NCBI GenBank assembly: GCA_964621905.1
Contig: CAZUNG010000003.1
Span: 62,001 to 126,000 of the forward strand
Reading direction: 5' to 3'
Origin: Ruminococcus_G sp964621905
GTDB lineage: Bacteria; Bacillota; Clostridia; Lachnospirales; Lachnospiraceae
DNA length: 64,000 nt
Shown here: piece after piece, positions 62,127 to 64,000 of the stretch
Position numbering within the stretch: the stretch's first letter is position 1
Layout of the letters: each line of letters begins with the position of its first letter
The notes under the pieces: generated by a model
Database searches by the model: none
The model's input: only the letters and a program-made list of their open reading frames with translations
Told to the model about the DNA's origin: nothing
Translations under genes and position numbers: made by a program

Positions 62127-62987
62127 CTAATTACAAAAGCAAAGGGAGACAACTTCCTTACGAAGTGTCTCCCTTATGCCGGCTTCTTTTTTGAATGCGC
62201 GGATAAAGTGGGAGGTGCTGGAAAAGCCGCACGCCGCTGCGATACTTTCAATGGATTCCCTGGTTTCGGCGATCATTTCCCGCGCGTGTTTCAGACGAAG
62301 CCCCAGAAGATATTGGTGCGGAGACTGTGAAGTCTCACGTTTAAAAAGGCGGGAAAAATAATAAGGGCTTAATGAAACGTAGCTGCAGATATCGGTAAGC
62401 GTCAGTTCTTCTGAAAAGTATTCATTCATATAGTTCTGCGCTTTTGAAATGGCTGGGTTCATCAGACGGTCTTTCGGCATGGCCAGCTGGCGGAACAGGT
62501 CTGTAACCAGATAGGAAAGCAGATGATCGTTCGGTGAGGGTTTCACGAGTTCAGTGAGCATATCGTCAAAGAGTAGTCCTGCAGCCGAAAAATTATGGAA
62601 ACAGGCACCATTTTGTTCATAGAGAAGGTCACAGTAAGCCTGCGTGATGCCGCCGGAAAAATGAATAAACTGCAGACGTACACGCTCTTCGGCCCAGTAG
62701 TGGTTGCACACTTTACAGTCCTGAAGCACAATATCACCTGCCTGGGCAGTAAAAGTTCTGCCGCGGTATTCATAATGCAGGGAACCTTCCAGAATCCTCG
62801 TAAACATAAAGGCGTTCAGATATTGGCGCATGACGCGGTAGGGAAAGTCGCAGATATCTTCAGCGCCCCAGAGGACACAAATCAGATGTTCTTTTGCAAA
62901 TTCCGACGGCGAGTGAAAATACATCCCTTTTCTTTTCAAAATCCCTTTTTCATTGGGGATGATCCCCTCTTCGTGTATTTTTTCCAT
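62127..62987 (-). CDS. AraC family regulator, paralogue 3, C-terminus replaced by element
   Basis: A third paralogue with the same cupin (YRGRTFTAQAGDIVLQDCKVCNHYWAE) and double helix-turn-helix (LTDICSYVSLSPYYFSRLFK, ESIESIAAACGFSSTSHFIRAFKK). After FKKEAGI the frame enters the mobile element and ends RETLRKEVVSLCFCN; the last 15 codons come from the element. The native end TPASFRKFFESPL lies at 49268. The lost residues form the final helix of the second helix-turn-helix, so DNA binding may be weakened. ATG 62987 follows CAGGAGA; an upstream frame to 63032 is not used. Divergent from the dehydrogenase gene at 63161 across operator copy C. Confidence 0.88.
   Translation of the reverse strand: MEKIHEEGIIPNEKGILKRKGMYFHSPSEFAKEHLICVLWGAEDICDFPYRVMRQYLNAFMFTRILEGSLHYEYRGRTFTAQAGDIVLQDCKVCNHYWAEERVRLQFIHFSGGITQAYCDLLYEQNGACFHNFSAAGLLFDDMLTELVKPSPNDHLLSYLVTDLFRQLAMPKDRLMNPAISKAQNYMNEYFSEELTLTDICSYVSLSPYYFSRLFKRETSQSPHQYLLGLRLKHAREMIAETRESIESIAAACGFSSTSHFIRAFKKEAGIRETLRKEVVSLCFCN
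62144..62173. repeat. Right end repeat of the element
   Basis: Ends right before the TT. GGGAGACA (62144-62151) is a perfect inverted repeat of TGTCTCCC (62166-62173). Read inward, CGTAAGGAAG starts 11 bases from the TT, as at the left end. The repeat lies in the 3' end of the chimeric AraC gene. Confidence 0.8.
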
Positions 62988-63015
62988 AATTTCTCCTGTT
63001 GATCTGGGCAAGAAA

Positions 63016-63066
63016 TGTATACTTTTGGGCAAACGGCGATAGTGTGAAGCTTTTTTCTGTATTATA
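63016..63066 (+). promoter_or_regulatory. Shared AraC operator-promoter, copy C
   Basis: Box TGTATACT (63016-63023), GCA (63029-63031), AGTGTGAAG (63041-63049) and -10-like TATTATA (63060-63066), at the same offsets as copies A and B. Box 1 lies 29 bases from the AraC start. It should drive the dehydrogenase gene at 63161. Confidence 0.65.
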
Positions 63067-63160
63067 TAATAACCACATCAGATGTACAAGAGGCGCCGCA
63101 TCAGATAGGAAATCAGGGTATCCAATCATTTCAGGTAAAAGAAAGCAGGAGGCTAATAAT

Positions 63161-64000
63161 ATGTCAATTATAAAAGTGGGAATCGCTGGTCTGGGGCGTC
63201 TTGGAAAGGTACATGCGGAAAATTTGCGCTACAGAATCCCGGGTGCCGTACTGACGGCAGCGTGTTCAATCGTGGAAACAGAACTGGAGTATGCAAAACG
63301 GGAACTCGGTGTGTCAGATGTCTACACGGATTTTAAAGAAATGCTGGAAAAGGCAGAGATTGATGCAGTGGCAATCGTTACGACAAGCGGAGAACACTGC
63401 TGGCAGATTGAAGCTGCGCTGGCAGCCGGAAAGCATGTATTTTGTGAAAAACCTCTCGGAGTGACGATTGAAGAGTGCAGGCAGGCGGAACGTGCAGTGG
63501 AAAAATATCCGGAGAAAGTTTTCTTTCTGGGATTTATGCGCAGGTATGACCAGTCTTACGCGTACGCCAGGAAGAAAATTGATGACGGTGCGATCGGGAA
63601 ACCGTATCTGGTGAAAGCCACGGGGATTGATCCGGAGGCTCTGGTTGAGGGGGCGATCAGGTTCTGCGGGACAAGCGGAGGAATATTTATCGATATGGCA
63701 ATCCACGATATTGACTTGATGCGCTGGTTTTTAGGTGCAGATGCGAGAGAGGTCTATGCGATGGGATGCACCTTCAAGCATCCGGAGTTTGAGGAGAATA
63801 AAGACTGTGAGACGGGCTGCGCCATGTTTGAATTCGACAATGGAACTCTCGGACAGATTCATGTGGGCAGAACGGCGCCGCACGGTTATCATATCGAGAC
63901 GGAGATTGTCGGCACGGAAGGCTCGATTCGCATCAGTCCTGTTCCGGCAAAGAATCTTGCGGTTATCTATGACAAAAATGGAGTTGTTCAGGAGTGCGTC
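63161..64000 (+). CDS. Gfo/Idh/MocA oxidoreductase, IolG-like (3' partial)
   Basis: At least 280 residues, running off the window. The N-terminal Rossmann motif GIAGLGRLGKVHAENL, the VTTSGEHCWQIEAALAAGKHV segment, CEKPLGVTIEE with the catalytic Lys-Pro, and the substrate region IFIDMAIHDIDLMRWFLG with the Asp-x-x-x-His pattern are all visible. It resembles inositol 2-dehydrogenases (IolG) more than glucose-fructose oxidoreductases, but specificity is not proven. AGGAGG precedes ATG 63161. It is divergent from the broken AraC paralogue 3 and begins an operon that continues beyond the window. Confidence 0.9.
   Translation, partial: MSIIKVGIAGLGRLGKVHAENLRYRIPGAVLTAACSIVETELEYAKRELGVSDVYTDFKEMLEKAEIDAVAIVTTSGEHCWQIEAALAAGKHVFCEKPLGVTIEECRQAERAVEKYPEKVFFLGFMRRYDQSYAYARKKIDDGAIGKPYLVKATGIDPEALVEGAIRFCGTSGGIFIDMAIHDIDLMRWFLGADAREVYAMGCTFKHPEFEENKDCETGCAMFEFDNGTLGQIHVGRTAPHGYHIETEIVGTEGSIRISPVPAKNLAVIYDKNGVVQECV

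Larger units (their letters stand above)
49309..62175. mobile_element. Integrative mobilizable element with defence cargo, about 12.87 kb
   Basis: Bounded by a TT dinucleotide on each side and by matching end repeats. It contains, from left: a large serine recombinase, TnpW-like protein, MobP relaxase and MobC (all minus), a candidate oriT, then HTH-Fic, type III Mod and Res, HamA and HamB (all plus), and TnpV (minus). Layout and gene content match Tn4451-type mobilizable transposons. There are no genes for a conjugation pore. The 2-base duplication fits crossover by a serine recombinase. The base composition is visibly more A+T-rich than its flanks. It interrupts AraC paralogue 3 near its 3' end. 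Confidence 0.92.

Noticed and set aside
49309..62175. Element as a self-transmissible conjugative transposon
   Set aside because: No VirB4, VirD4/coupling protein, VirB6 or other pore genes lie between its ends; only relaxase and MobC are present.
1..64000. rRNA, tRNA, CRISPR arrays and known riboswitches
   Set aside because: No cloverleaf, rRNA-like or regularly spaced repeat segments were seen, and no T-box, SAM, TPP or cobalamin leader pattern was recognised by eye; a covariance-model search would be decisive.

Overview
The window looks like chromosome of a gut-type Clostridia (Bacillota), most likely family Lachnospiraceae. The signs are a tad pilus cluster with DUF6382-FHA and TadE-like genes, DUF6512 and YARHG proteins, standalone murG and mtnN, strong AGGAGG ribosome sites, and a mobilizable element of the Tn4451/TnpX kind. 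Genus cannot be told from the sequence. No rRNA, tRNA or CRISPR array was recognised. Coordinates and motifs were read by eye; family names rest on recognised motifs, not on searches.

Layout. 1-3.5 kb: end of a tad/type IV pilus operon (Cys-rich C-terminus of a pilus protein, prepilin peptidase, TadE-like protein, FHA protein), then a rhomboid protease. 3.5-11.9 kb: housekeeping and regulation (soluble histidine kinase, HIT protein, ECF-type sigma factor and a DUF4367 protein separated by an inverted murG, beta-CASP RNase-like protein, TSCPD protein, MTA/SAH nucleosidase). 11.9-21.5 kb: glucose-6-phosphate isomerase, nitroreductase, YARHG protein, an OmpR-type two-component system and an aconitase-family hydratase. 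21.6-30.5 kb: cell-envelope genes, including a MacA-like adaptor and MacB-like permease with no ATPase gene beside them, a diguanylate cyclase, a three-gene secreted/anchored module of unknown function and a polysaccharide deacetylase. 30.6-31.6 kb: two decayed genes, an FtsX-type permease and a GHKL kinase. 31.6-36.7 kb: Lrp regulator with aminotransferase, NYN-LOTUS protein, class IV aminotransferase with LysR regulator.

36.8-49.3 kb and 62.1-64 kb form one carbohydrate (possibly cyclitol) region: an old-yellow-enzyme type oxidoreductase, a ribose-type ABC importer, a UroD/MtaA-like methyltransferase-family protein, an IolE-like isomerase, two Gfo/Idh/MocA oxidoreductases and four AraC regulators. 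Three of the AraC genes are paralogues. Each is transcribed divergently from a catabolic operon, and each divergent promoter carries the same spaced motif ending in a -10 box: TG(A/T)ATA(T/C)T, GCA, AGTG and TA(T/G)TATA at fixed distances. This looks like a shared operator-promoter.

49309-62175 is an integrative mobilizable element of about 12.87 kb, inserted near the 3' end of the third AraC gene. Its ends can be placed to the base: joining the flanks through a shared TT restores the AraC reading frame with the expected C-terminus. It encodes a large serine recombinase, a TnpW-like protein, a MobP-type relaxase, MobC, a candidate hairpin-rich oriT and TnpV. Its cargo is one tightly packed defence operon: HTH-Fic protein, type III restriction-modification (Mod, Res) and a Hachiman system (HamA nuclease, HamB helicase). 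There are no conjugation-pore genes, so transfer would need a helper element.
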